NCBI RefSeq assembly: GCF_017794965.1
Contig: NZ_CP051240.1
Coordinates: forward strand, 1,178,001-1,242,000
Reading direction: 5' to 3'
From: Alcanivorax sp.
GTDB taxonomy: Bacteria > Pseudomonadota > Gammaproteobacteria > Pseudomonadales > Alcanivoracaceae
Length of the DNA: 64,000 nucleotides
Part shown: positions 7,242 through 14,995 of the stretch, one piece after another
How the letters are laid out: each line of letters opens with the position of its first letter
Position numbering within the stretch: position 1 is the first letter of the stretch
Program-made: the position numbers and the translations under genes
Notes under the pieces: generated by a model
The model's database searches: none
What the model was told of the DNA's origin: nothing
The model's input: only the letters and a program-made list of their open reading frames with translations

Positions 7242-8585
7242 TTACTCGGTGGTGTTGTCTTCCTCTTCCTGGGTCAGCGATGGCTTGCTGTCTGCCACGT
7301 CGTCGCTTCTTGCCTCTCCGTTCACCTCACCGTTGACCGCGCCGTGGCTGTCCTCGCCGGTGTCGGCGCCTGTGCCGGGTTGCTGGTTCTTTTCCTTTTC
7401 CTTGCTGGCTTTTTCCGCCTGGGCTTCCACTTCTTCCGTGGATTTCACCTCACCAATCCGGAACGCCGCAAAGCCGGCATGGACCACCTGGTTCACGGCC
7501 ATCCCCAATATCCGGCCGTCATAGGGCGCGATAATGGCGCTGCCGGTGTTGCTGATCGGATCGGTGACGGTGCCGAGGATCTCTCCCTTCTTCACCTTGT
7601 CGTTCAGCTTCACCTCGGACAGCAGGATGCCGCCCTGGCCTGCACGAATCCATTCCGATTCGAAGAACACCGCCTGGGGTGCACTCCAGAATCGGCTGGC
7701 TTTTCGCATTTCCAGGTTTTCCAGCAGGGTTTCCAGCGCCTGCACGCCATAATTCACGGCCTGGGGCTCCAGCCGGTTGGGGCCGCCGGCTTCCATGGTC
7801 ACGGAAATAATGCCGTCCTTCACCGCTGCGTCGCGCAGCATGCCGGTGGCACCGGGGCTGTGCAGCACGGTCATGCCACCAAAGTGCTTGGCGAAGGCCA
7901 CCACATCCGGGTTGTCCAGATCCGCCCGCAGCTGGGGCAGGTTGATGCGCTTCTGGGAGCCGGTATGCAGGTCCACCAGATAGTCGCAGTGGCTGACGAT
8001 GTTGCTGTACAGGGAATGGGCCACCCGCGAGGCGGCGCTGCCCTTGGCATAACCCGGGAAGTAACGGTTCAGGTCACGGCGGTCGCTGAGGTAACGGCTG
8101 CCACTGCGGAAGCCGTCCAGATTCACGATGGGCACCCCGATCACGGTACCGGCCAGCTGGTCCGGCTCCAGCTCGTACATCAGCCGCCGCACCATCTCGA
8201 TGCCGTTGAGTTCATCACCATGGATCGCCGCCGTGAGGCAAAGCTGGGGGCCGGGCTTCTGGCCATGGGCAACCAGCACCGGTACCGGGGTGGCAATGGA
8301 CGCGAAGGACTGATCCGGGGTCCAGTGCAGGGTGGCAAAACTGCCGGGCTCCACCTTGCGGTTGAGCAGGGCCAGGGACGTTTGCTGCGGGGGGGCGGTT
8401 TCCGCGCTGGCGTCTTCCTCGCCCGCCGGGGGCACATGGGCGGGCTTGGCCGGTGTGGGGTGGTCGGTTTCCTGCTGACGCTCTACCGCACGTTCCTCAT
8501 CTTCCGCCTCATTGGCCTGCAGCGGGCTGCTGATCAGCAACAGGCCGGTGCCGAGGATCATCAGAAAGCGAATCAATGAATGCAC
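7242..8585 (-). CDS. Secreted succinylglutamate desuccinylase/aspartoacylase-family protein
   Basis: About 447 residues. The chosen start is the GTG at 8585, six bases after AGGAG, giving signal peptide MHSLIRFLMILGTGLLLISS; upstream in-frame starts fall inside the uup gene. A low-complexity Glu/Pro/Ala linker is followed by an M14-like zinc domain with AAIHGDELNGIE (HxxE zinc ligands) and LVDLHTGS (third ligand), then a C-terminal biotinyl-like barrel (GEILGTVTDPISNTG) and an acidic tail. Such proteins hydrolyse N-acyl amino acids or related amides; the substrate is unknown. Downstream of uup by about 20 bases, so probably co-transcribed. Confidence 0.85.
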   Translation of the reverse strand: MHSLIRFLMILGTGLLLISSPLQANEAEDEERAVERQQETDHPTPAKPAHVPPAGEEDASAETAPPQQTSLALLNRKVEPGSFATLHWTPDQSFASIATPVPVLVAHGQKPGPQLCLTAAIHGDELNGIEMVRRLMYELEPDQLAGTVIGVPIVNLDGFRSGSRYLSDRRDLNRYFPGYAKGSAASRVAHSLYSNIVSHCDYLVDLHTGSQKRINLPQLRADLDNPDVVAFAKHFGGMTVLHSPGATGMLRDAAVKDGIISVTMEAGGPNRLEPQAVNYGVQALETLLENLEMRKASRFWSAPQAVFFESEWIRAGQGGILLSEVKLNDKVKKGEILGTVTDPISNTGSAIIAPYDGRILGMAVNQVVHAGFAAFRIGEVKSTEEVEAQAEKASKEKEKNQQPGTGADTGEDSHGAVNGEVNGEARSDDVADSKPSLTQEEEDNTTE

Positions 8586-8604
8586 AACCACTCCTTCTGT
8601 TGGT

Positions 8605-10485
8605 TCAGCCGAGCTGGTCCAGTTCGTCCCAGCGGGCGTAGGCGGCGTCCAGTGCCGTCTGCAGCTCGGTCTGTTGCTGTTGGGCGGCAGTAATCTCGGC
8701 CGGGTCGCCCTTGTAGAAGTCGGGATCGGACATACGGGCCTGCACCGCATCCAGATCGCCTTCCAGCTGTTCGATGGTACCCGGAAGTTGCTCCAGCTCG
8801 CGCTGATCCTTGTAGGACAGCTTCTTGGGTTTGGGCGCTTCCTCTTTGGCCGGTGCCGCCGGCTTGAGGGCTTTGACGGGTTTTTCCTTCACAGGTTCCG
8901 GACGCTGACGAATCCAGTCCTGATAGCCGCCCACGTAGCTGTTCAGCTGGCCGTGTTCGAACACCAGGGTGGAAGTGACCACATTGTCGATGAATTCCCG
9001 GTCGTGGCTCACCAGCAGCAGGGTGCCCTGATAATTCATCAGCTGTTCTTCCAGCAGCTCCAGGGTCTCCGCGTCCAGATCGTTGGTGGGCTCATCCAGT
9101 ACCAGCAGGTTGAACGGCTTGGTGAACAGCTTGGCCAGCAACAGCCGGTTGCGCTCACCCCCGGACAGGGATTTCACCGGCTGGCGCACCCGGCCGGGAT
9201 CGAACAGGAAGTCCTGCAGGTAGCCGATCACGTGTTTGTTCTGGCCGTTGAGATTGATCACATCGGAGCCTTCGGCCACGTTGTCGATCACGCTCTTTTC
9301 TTCGTCCAGGGTATCGCGCAGCTGGTCGAAGTAGGCGACTTGCAGTTGGGTGCCAATCTTCACCGTACCGCTGTCGGGTTTGAGCCGGTCCAGCAGCAGG
9401 CGGATCAGGGTGGACTTGCCGCAGCCATTGGGCCCAAGGATGCCGATGCGGTCGCCACGCATCAGCGTTACCGAGAAATCCTTGACGATCTGCTTGCCGC
9501 CCACCGCGAAACTCAGGTTTTCCGCTTCCACCACAATCTTGCCGGAGCTGTCGCTGCTCTGGATGGTCAGGTTGGCGGTGCCGGTGCGGTTGCGGCGCTG
9601 GGCAAACTCATCGCGCATGGCCTTGAGGGCACGGACCCGGCCTTCGTTACGGGTACGCCGGGCCTTGATGCCTTGGCGGATCCACTTTTCTTCCTGGCTG
9701 AGCTTCTTGTCGAACTCCGCGTTGGCTTTCTCTTCCGCATCCAGTTGCGCCTGCTTGCCGGTCAGGTACTTCTCATAGCTGCCGGGCCAGCTGGTCAGCC
9801 TGCCACGGTCCAGTTCGATGATGCGGGTGGCCAGGGCGCGGATAAAGGCCCGGTCGTGGGAAATGAACACCAGGGTGGCGCCGTAGCTTTTCAGAAATTC
9901 TTCCAGCCACTGGATGGATTCCATATCCAGGTGGTTGGTGGGCTCGTCCAGCAACAGGATATCCGGTTCCTGCACCAGTGCCCGCGCCAACAGTACCCGG
10001 CGCTTCATGCCCCCGGACAGACCGGCAAACTGCATGTCGCCATCCAGGCTCAATTTGGACAGGGCGGTATCCACCCGCTGGGACAGCTGCCAGGCACCAC
10101 GGGCCTCGATCTCGCTGCTCAGTTGTTCGAAACGGGCCAGCACCTTGTCATCGGCGTCGCCCAGCTGATGGGCCAGCTCGGCGTGTTCGCTGAGCAGGGC
10201 GCCATGCTCACCCAGGCCCTGGGACACCATGTAGTGCACGCTATGATCCTGATCGTCCGGCACTTCCTGTTCCAGCCGGGCAATGCTCAGCCCCTGGGTC
10301 TGTTCGATCTGCCCGTCATCCGCCTGGATCTCCCCGGCGATCACCTTCATCAGGGTGGACTTGCCCGCCCCGTTACGGCCAATCAGACACAGGCGCTCGC
10401 CACTGTCGATGGAAAGGTTCACATGGTCCAGCAAGGCCTGCTGGCCATAGCTGAGCTGTATTTCGCGAAGCGTGAGTAATGGCAT
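8605..10485 (-). CDS. uup: ABC-F ATPase Uup
   Basis: 626 residues with two ABC cassettes. The first has Walker A GRNGAGKS, signature LSGGMKRR and Walker B ILLLDEPTNHLD. The second has GPNGCGKS, LSGGERNR and LVLDEPTNDLD. Between them lies the basic ABC-F linker (KARRTRNEGRVRALKAM). The C-terminal coiled coil (LEQLPGTIEQLEGDLDAVQ) is the DNA/ribosome-binding tail that distinguishes Uup. It has no membrane segment, acts at the ribosome and has been linked to precise excision of transposons. Length matches E. coli Uup. Confidence 0.94.
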   Translation of the reverse strand: MPLLTLREIQLSYGQQALLDHVNLSIDSGERLCLIGRNGAGKSTLMKVIAGEIQADDGQIEQTQGLSIARLEQEVPDDQDHSVHYMVSQGLGEHGALLSEHAELAHQLGDADDKVLARFEQLSSEIEARGAWQLSQRVDTALSKLSLDGDMQFAGLSGGMKRRVLLARALVQEPDILLLDEPTNHLDMESIQWLEEFLKSYGATLVFISHDRAFIRALATRIIELDRGRLTSWPGSYEKYLTGKQAQLDAEEKANAEFDKKLSQEEKWIRQGIKARRTRNEGRVRALKAMRDEFAQRRNRTGTANLTIQSSDSSGKIVVEAENLSFAVGGKQIVKDFSVTLMRGDRIGILGPNGCGKSTLIRLLLDRLKPDSGTVKIGTQLQVAYFDQLRDTLDEEKSVIDNVAEGSDVINLNGQNKHVIGYLQDFLFDPGRVRQPVKSLSGGERNRLLLAKLFTKPFNLLVLDEPTNDLDAETLELLEEQLMNYQGTLLLVSHDREFIDNVVTSTLVFEHGQLNSYVGGYQDWIRQRPEPVKEKPVKALKPAAPAKEEAPKPKKLSYKDQRELEQLPGTIEQLEGDLDAVQARMSDPDFYKGDPAEITAAQQQQTELQTALDAAYARWDELDQLG

Positions 10486-10742
10486 ACGATAAAATCCGCA
10501 TCAGGCAACACGCATCACGCAACACGGCGCGAACCCGGCAATGGTGGGATTGAGAGTCAGTGCCTCGCGCCCGCACGCTGAAGCGCGGAGAATAAGTCCC
10601 TGGAGAGGAAAGCCGTACCGCGTGATGCGTGAAGCGTGATGCGTCTGTTATTGAACGCGCAGTGTAGCAGCTTGTTACTGCCCTGTACTGGCCCAAATGC
10701 GGGGGAGTCAGGCAGTCTTTGGGGGAATGGAGGAGGGAGCCA
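10486..10742. other. Divergent intergenic region with short GTGATGCGT repeats
   Basis: No gene is visible. CATCAGGCAACACGCATCACG near 10500 and CGCGTGATGCGTGAAGCG near 10618 form imperfect inverted copies, a short dispersed-repeat pattern seen again at 52.25 kb. Promoters for uup (leftwards) and the desaturase-family gene (rightwards) must lie here, but none is clear enough to place. Confidence 0.5.
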
Positions 10743-11861
10743 GTGAGTGAATTTTTACGCGACCGTTATGAAGAAGTGGATCTGAGCCCGGGGCAGGGCA
10801 AGATTACCGCCACCGTGTCCATCGGGCTGGGGATTCTGGCGCTGATGGGCAGCTTCTGTTTCCTCTACCCCGAGATCTTTACCACGCCTGATTTCCGCGG
10901 CTTCTACAATGCCGAGGTGCTGCGTATTGCTCTGTTTATCGGCATCGGTATCGGGTTCACCTGTGGTTTTTTCAGCGTGTTTCGGCATCAGGAAAAACGT
11001 TACGGCATCATCGGCATGGTACTGGCCTGCATGGCGGCGCTGATTGGCTCCGGGCGGCTGGATGTGCCGCCGGTGGAGGGCCGCAGCCTGTATGCCGGGC
11101 TGGATTATTTCATCCTCACCCTGTTGGTGCTGGCGCTGGTGTTCATCCCGCTGGAACGGGCCTTTCCCAAGGACCCGCAACAGAAAACCCTGCGCGGTGG
11201 CTGGGTCACCGACATGAAGTACTTCCTGTTCAGCCATGTGGGCCTGCAGCTGATCAGTTTCTTCACCATCATCCCGATCCAGGTGGTGCTGCATGACAAG
11301 GTGGATATCGGCTTCCAGCAGGCCATTGCCAGTCAGCCCCTGTGGCTGCAGTTCATCGAGATCCTGATCGTCATCGATCTGGGCAGCTACTGGATCCATC
11401 GTGCCTTCCACGAAGTGCCTTGGCTGTGGAAGTTTCACGCCGTACACCATTCCACCACCCAGATGGACTGGCTGGCCTCCTCGCGCCTGCATGTGGTGGA
11501 GATCATCGCCAACCGCTTCGTGGGTTACCTGCCCATCTTCATCCTCGGCTTTGCACCTTCAGCGGTGTATGCCTACCTGGTGTTCGTGTCGTTCCACGCC
11601 ATCTTCATCCACGCCAATGTGCGTTTCCGTTTCCCGGGTATCCGCTGGCTCATCGCCACCCCGGAATTCCACCACTGGCACCATTCCTCTGAAGACCAGG
11701 CGGTAGACAAAAACTACGCCGCCTTCCTGCCCATCTACGATAAACTGTTCGGCACCCTGATCATGCCCAGGGAGCTGGCCGCCGAATACGGCACCCGAGC
11801 CAGCACCCCGGTGCCGGAAGGCGTGGTCAAACAGTTCCTGTTCCCGTTCCGCCGGGGCTAG
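10743..11861 (+). CDS. Sterol desaturase / fatty acid hydroxylase superfamily membrane protein
   Basis: 372 residues from a GTG start preceded by a strong GGAGGAGGGAG. About six hydrophobic helices occupy the first 230 residues. The FA_hydroxylase domain then carries the three histidine boxes HRAFH, HAVHH and HHWHH that bind the di-iron centre. Enzymes of this group hydroxylate, desaturate or cleave lipids; the N-terminal four-helix extension before the catalytic part is longer than in simple family members. The substrate is not predictable from sequence. No partner gene is adjacent. Confidence 0.88.
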   Translation: MSEFLRDRYEEVDLSPGQGKITATVSIGLGILALMGSFCFLYPEIFTTPDFRGFYNAEVLRIALFIGIGIGFTCGFFSVFRHQEKRYGIIGMVLACMAALIGSGRLDVPPVEGRSLYAGLDYFILTLLVLALVFIPLERAFPKDPQQKTLRGGWVTDMKYFLFSHVGLQLISFFTIIPIQVVLHDKVDIGFQQAIASQPLWLQFIEILIVIDLGSYWIHRAFHEVPWLWKFHAVHHSTTQMDWLASSRLHVVEIIANRFVGYLPIFILGFAPSAVYAYLVFVSFHAIFIHANVRFRFPGIRWLIATPEFHHWHHSSEDQAVDKNYAAFLPIYDKLFGTLIMPRELAAEYGTRASTPVPEGVVKQFLFPFRRG

Positions 11862-11869
11862 AAGATTTT

Positions 11870-11944
11870 TTACCACAGAGACCACGGAGTTCACTGAGGG
11901 AAACCCTTTTTCTTCTCAGTGCTCTCTGTGATCTCTGTGGTTAA
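11870..11944. repeat. CCACAGAG-type inverted repeat
   Basis: TTACCACAGAGACCACGGAG on the left is matched by an imperfect inverse, CTCTGTGATCTCTGTGGTTAA, on the right. The element fills the gap between the desaturase-family gene and the next gene. A related CTCTGTGGTAAAAACC occurs at about 46335. It could act as a terminator of the upstream gene. Confidence 0.7.
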
Positions 11945-11957
11945 ACAAGGTTTTTAT

Positions 11958-12365
11958 ATGGAAGACGTAATCGAACTGCTGCGCGAACGCCACGAAGGTG
12001 GCCTGGTGGCGCTGGAACTCCCGGACGAAGACCGCCTGGTAGAAATCGAAGAGCAACTACTCATTCCGCTACCCGGTGACTACAAGGAGTTCCTGCTCAA
12101 CGCCAGCGACATTATCTGCGGCAGCCTGGAACCGGCCACGGTGATGGACGACTACGCCCACAACTTCCTCCCCGAAATGGCCGCCAACGCCTGGGACCAG
12201 GGCATGCCCCGCTACCTGATCCCCGTCTGCGAAGCCCCCGAAGGCATTTATGCCATGTCCCAGGAAGGCAGCGTGCTGCTCTGGCAGCCCGGCAACGGCA
12301 TCAGCGAGGAAGAAGAGTGGGGGAGTATCTGGCAGTGGGCGCGGGAAATCTGGCTGGAAAGTTAA
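11958..12365 (+). CDS. SMI1/KNR4 (SUKH) family protein
   Basis: 135 residues. The pattern IEEQLLIPLPGDYKEFLLNAS is the classic SUKH opening, and the C-terminal part is acidic with several Trp (ISEEEEWGSIWQWAREIW). SUKH proteins are often immunity proteins of polymorphic toxins, but many, especially lone genes like this, have no toxin nearby. None is visible here. The start at 11958 follows AAGG at a slightly long distance. Confidence 0.8.
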   Translation: MEDVIELLRERHEGGLVALELPDEDRLVEIEEQLLIPLPGDYKEFLLNASDIICGSLEPATVMDDYAHNFLPEMAANAWDQGMPRYLIPVCEAPEGIYAMSQEGSVLLWQPGNGISEEEEWGSIWQWAREIWLES

Positions 12366-12414
12366 TGAATAGTTAATAATGAATAATTAATAGCTAAGAA
12401 GCCCCAAACCCATC

Positions 12415-12475
12415 TGTAGGAGCCCAGCTTGCCTGGGCGATCCGAGCCTAGGCGAGGTAAATTAGTCTGTAGGAG
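12415..12475. repeat. REP element, left flank of IS110 element 2
   Basis: CTGTAGGAGCCCAGCTTGCC starts at 12414 and continues with the GATCCGAGCCTAGGCGAGG tail common in this window. A second CTGTAGGAG (12467-12475) ends at the insertion point. Confidence 0.8.
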
Positions 12476-12496
12476 ATTCTATGTTGTCCACCCCTT

Positions 12497-13435
12497 TTAT
12501 GAGGCAGGCATAGATACGTAGTCAGTACGGCTCTTCATCAGCGCGAAGGCGATACGGACCAGCTTACGTGCGAGGATGACCAGGGCCTGCGTTTTCGCCA
12601 GGCCACGGTCGAGATAACCTTGGTAGACACCCGCCCAGCGGGCGCTTTTACGAGCGGCCATGGCCGCACAGTAAAGCAGTCTGCGGGTCTCTGAGTCGCC
12701 TTTTTTGGTCAGCTTGCGTTTTCCCGTTCTGGTGCCGGAGTCCTTTACATGGACATCCATCCCCAGGAAGGCGACGAAGGCGTCGCTGTTGCGGAAGTCT
12801 CCTCGCAGGAAGGCCATGACCAAGGCGTAAGCCGTCAGATCGCCCACACCTTCCAGAGATTTGCAGCGTTGTACCTGATCGCAGAGCCCTGCCTCTCTTA
12901 CGGTGTTGCGAAGATGCTTCTGGATTAGTGTATCCAGACTGTTGATCTGTGAGATCAGCCTTGTCAGGCTCGCCTTGAGAATCTTTTCGCCACCCAGGCT
13001 CTGTTGGATCATGGTTCGCGCCTTGATCAGCGCCGCGCGGCGGCGTAGCAGTGTCTGCAGTGTTCGATACGCCTTGGGCGGCGGGCTCCAACGGCGCAGA
13101 TCCTCCTTCTCTCTCTGCAGATGGCGGGCAAGCAGCTGGGCGTCAGAGGCGTCTGTTTTAGCTCGGCCGCCTGTTCCCTTGCGGTAGCTGCTGAGACGTG
13201 AAGCATCAATGACGTAAATGTGGTGCCCTTTGGCATGGGCCAACTCGATGACTGCCATGTGGTAAGTCCCTGTGGCCTCAATGGCGATCTCACAGGAGCA
13301 TGGCAGGCTCTTGAGCCAGTGTTTAATGGCTTTGGGGGTGTTCTCGATGGTGAACGTCTGGCCCTGGAAATGAATGACCAACTCGGCCTTGGCGACGTCG
13401 ATGCCGACGATAGATCTTGCTACTTGCATTGCCAC
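12497..13435 (-). CDS. IS110-family transposase (DEDD recombinase), element 2
   Basis: 312 residues. VGIDVAKAELVIHF, AIEATGTYHMAVIE and RAKTDASDAQLLARHL carry the DEDD residues. The C-terminal domain has the serine region VKDSGTRTGKRKLTKKGD followed by SETRRLLYCAAMAA. The start is GTG at 13435 with AGGGG seven bases upstream, or the ATG two codons later. It is clearly different in sequence from the transposases at 4087 and 33041, so the three elements are not recent copies of one another. Confidence 0.92.
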   Translation of the reverse strand: MAMQVARSIVGIDVAKAELVIHFQGQTFTIENTPKAIKHWLKSLPCSCEIAIEATGTYHMAVIELAHAKGHHIYVIDASRLSSYRKGTGGRAKTDASDAQLLARHLQREKEDLRRWSPPPKAYRTLQTLLRRRAALIKARTMIQQSLGGEKILKASLTRLISQINSLDTLIQKHLRNTVREAGLCDQVQRCKSLEGVGDLTAYALVMAFLRGDFRNSDAFVAFLGMDVHVKDSGTRTGKRKLTKKGDSETRRLLYCAAMAARKSARWAGVYQGYLDRGLAKTQALVILARKLVRIAFALMKSRTDYVSMPAS

Positions 13436-13667
13436 TGAACTGCCCCTTGAGCTAGGTTACACATGCTTGTCGGGGCGCACCTAAACGCTGGCTTGCTGGT
13501 ATCGTCGGTCTGAGGTGCAACTCAGCCGATGGATTCTTTATCGGCGTATGAATAGGTGCGGGGTGGGGCCAAGTCTCCTACCGTCTGTACCCTGAGGTCA
13601 GATGCGTCGTTGGTCCCTCCACCCCGGCAAGTCCTGCATCATTGCAGGAGAGGCATTCAAACATACA
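13436..13667 (-). ncRNA. Predicted bridge (seek) RNA of IS110 element 2
   Basis: The leader folds through a long stem, 13558-13572 with 13610-13627 on the plus strand. Inside it, the RNA reads GTAGGAG (plus-strand CTCCTAC at 13575-13581), complementary to the right target CTCCTAC including the CT core. AACGAC (plus GTCGTT at 13606-13611) matches the left target AACGAC, but in a slightly shifted register. Towards the transposase, AGAATC (plus GATTCT at 13532-13537) equals the element's right end plus C (12475-12480). GCAAG can pair with CTTG of core plus left end. RNA ends are not determined. Confidence 0.55.
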
Positions 13668-13669
13668 AG

Positions 13670-13752
13670 CGGTCGTTTGCTATGCCCTCAGGGGGCGACC
13701 GCGATTGAAGCGCCTTGCTACACAAGGTTCGCACCTCAAGCGGGGCTCCTAC
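13670..13752. repeat. REP pair interrupted by IS110 element 2
   Basis: CGGTCGTTTGC (13670-13680) and GGGCGACCGCGATTGAAGCG (from about 13694), then GCGGGGCTCCTACA (13740-13752), form the other half of the palindrome whose closing arm lies at 12467-12475. The outer end touches the stop of the TrmY-like gene. Confidence 0.75.
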
Positions 13753-14351
13753 ATCCCCGCAAGATCCATCTCATTATTAATCAACACCACACACTGTGAC
13801 GCAAACAGCATGGTCGGCCCCAGGCTGATCTTCTCGGTGCCCAGTCGCTTCAGGCTGTTAAAACTCTTCTTCGGCATGGGAATGTGATCGGTAAGAAGGA
13901 AACAGGGCTTATCGGCAAACGCCAGTTCGCGAATGCTCTCGCCCTTCGGGTCCATCATATAAAGCTGATGGCCATCCTCGGCCAGCTCCTTCACCAGCTT
14001 TTCGAAGCTCAGCGTGCGCACGGTAATGCCGCTCTCCACCGCCTTCATCTGCTCCTTGCCCATCCCCGCAGAAGCATCAAGCGCCCGCACCACCTTGGCC
14101 AGCAACGCCTGCTCATGAAACCCGCCAATATCCCGCATCTCCTCGGCCACAAAGGTAAGGGTGCGGGAATAATCCTGGGTGCTCTCCAGCACCAGATGTA
14201 CCACCACATCGGCACGGTGCGACTGCGCCACAAAGATGGCATTCATCAGAGTGTGGGCGAGGATCTCGCTGTGGGCATCACCGCCGACGTTGGCCATTAG
14301 CGTCTGGCTGTTGGTAGAGGCGGCACGGGCGCGGAGGACGAAGGTACGCAT
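13749..14351 (-). CDS. TrmY-like (DUF358) SPOUT pseudouridine methyltransferase
   Basis: About 200 residues starting MRTFVLRARAASTNSQ. VGGDAHSEILAHTLMNAIFV and VVVHLVLESTQDYSRT are typical of the TrmY family, whose archaeal members methylate N1 of pseudouridine 54 in tRNA. The SPOUT knot region is the C-terminal KPCFLLTDHIPMPKKSF and SLGPTMLFASQCVVLINNE. Bacterial homologues exist, for example in vibrios, where the tRNA target is not proven. The start at 14351 is the ATG; a TTG two codons upstream is possible. Confidence 0.82.
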   Translation of the reverse strand: MRTFVLRARAASTNSQTLMANVGGDAHSEILAHTLMNAIFVAQSHRADVVVHLVLESTQDYSRTLTFVAEEMRDIGGFHEQALLAKVVRALDASAGMGKEQMKAVESGITVRTLSFEKLVKELAEDGHQLYMMDPKGESIRELAFADKPCFLLTDHIPMPKKSFNSLKRLGTEKISLGPTMLFASQCVVLINNEMDLAGM

Positions 14352-14612
14352 TGGCAAGGGCTCTGGAGAGTGTGGGGGGATTGTACATCAGACGTTGATT
14401 GGGCGTGGAGACATGGACTATGGACGGGAAGATACGCCCGTTTTCAACGGAACGTTCCTTTGAGCTCGGTGTAAGACATTGGCTATTTCACTCTAACTGA
14501 TTGATATGAGAGTATTTTGATATATTGAGCGGGGTGGAGGCTCGGAGTTAGACGGATCCGAGTTATAAGGAACGCTCTAATTAATACGCTGTTATGAAGG
14601 GAGGGAAGTTTC
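14352..14612. other. Left edge of the cassette island
   Basis: No gene is visible. The DNA changes here from GC-rich to AT-rich. GGAACGTTCCTTTGAGCTCGG near 14450 and CCGAGTTATAAGGAACG near 14560 are imperfect inverse copies. GTTAGAC at about 14545 and GTTATGA at 14591-14597 resemble the right-hand core (GTTRRRY) of integron recombination sites. I cannot delimit a complete attC or attI. Confidence 0.4.
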
Positions 14613-14903
14613 ATGGATGGATGGCATTTTGAAGAAGATGCAACTTGCTGGCGAGATGTTGGTGGGGAGTTGATTTGCTTTGATGGTTATTTAGATGGGG
14701 ATAGATACGTTTTTGCCGTTTCGCAAATAGCTCTAAATGATTACTACGGGACAGATGATACTCTAGAAGATGCAGAGAATAACTATCTCAATAATTATCA
14801 ACATGTTGAGAGTGTGGCGGCTAGGTTCGCCTCTGAGTATGAAGCCAATGATGAGCCGCCCCATTATTTCATTGATTCAGACGCATTCAATGATTTTGCG
14901 TAA
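14613..14903 (+). CDS. Small DUF1488-like protein (first cassette gene)
   Basis: 96 residues, acidic. GELICFDGYLDGDRYVFAV, then SQIALNDYYGTDDTLEDAE and VESVAARFASEYEAN, resemble DUF1488 (an ICFxxxxDG start, an ALxDxxG middle, then an FExNxxxIExIA helix), though the similarity is by eye only. GGGAGGGAAG precedes the ATG. The stop is only a few bases from an attC-like site, as expected for a gene cassette. Function unknown. Confidence 0.65.
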   Translation: MDGWHFEEDATCWRDVGGELICFDGYLDGDRYVFAVSQIALNDYYGTDDTLEDAENNYLNNYQHVESVAARFASEYEANDEPPHYFIDSDAFNDFA

Positions 14904-14906
14904 TTT

Positions 14907-14981
14907 TCATAACAAGCCGTTGCAGTTCGCGCCTGCCGGCGCCGGACTCGTTACGCTCGCCGCAGTACAGGGGCGTTAGGC
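14907..14981 (+). other. attC-like integron recombination site A
   Basis: The left core TCATAAC (14907-14913) and right core GTTAGGC (14975-14981; exact GTTRRRY) bound a 75-bp imperfect palindrome with CCGGCGCCGG in the middle. It lies directly between the stop of one short gene and the start of the next, both on the plus strand. Confidence 0.7.
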
Positions 14982-14995
14982 TTCAAGGGGGAAAC

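Larger units (their letters stand above)
12476..13669 (-). mobile_element. IS110-family insertion sequence (element 2), in a REP palindrome
   Basis: Read on the minus strand, the left flank is AACGACCG-CT (from 13677 down to 13668), the element begins TGTATGTTTGAATGCC and ends CATAGAAT, and the right flank is CT-CCTACAG. The joined site ACGACCGCTCCTACAG is the closing arm of a REP pair of the type intact at 28259-28324. CT is present at both junctions. Size is 1194 bp including one CT. It contains a 230-bp leader and one transposase. Confidence 0.85.

Noticed and set aside
8512..10479. 655-codon plus-strand open frame opposite uup
   Set aside because: The minus strand encodes a complete ABC-F ATPase with all motifs; the antisense frame is a by-product of GC-rich codon use.
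14352..14612. attI site or integrase gene at the left edge of the cassette array
   Set aside because: Only isolated GTTRRRY-like cores are visible and there is no tyrosine recombinase on either strand nearby. I could not justify an attI call.
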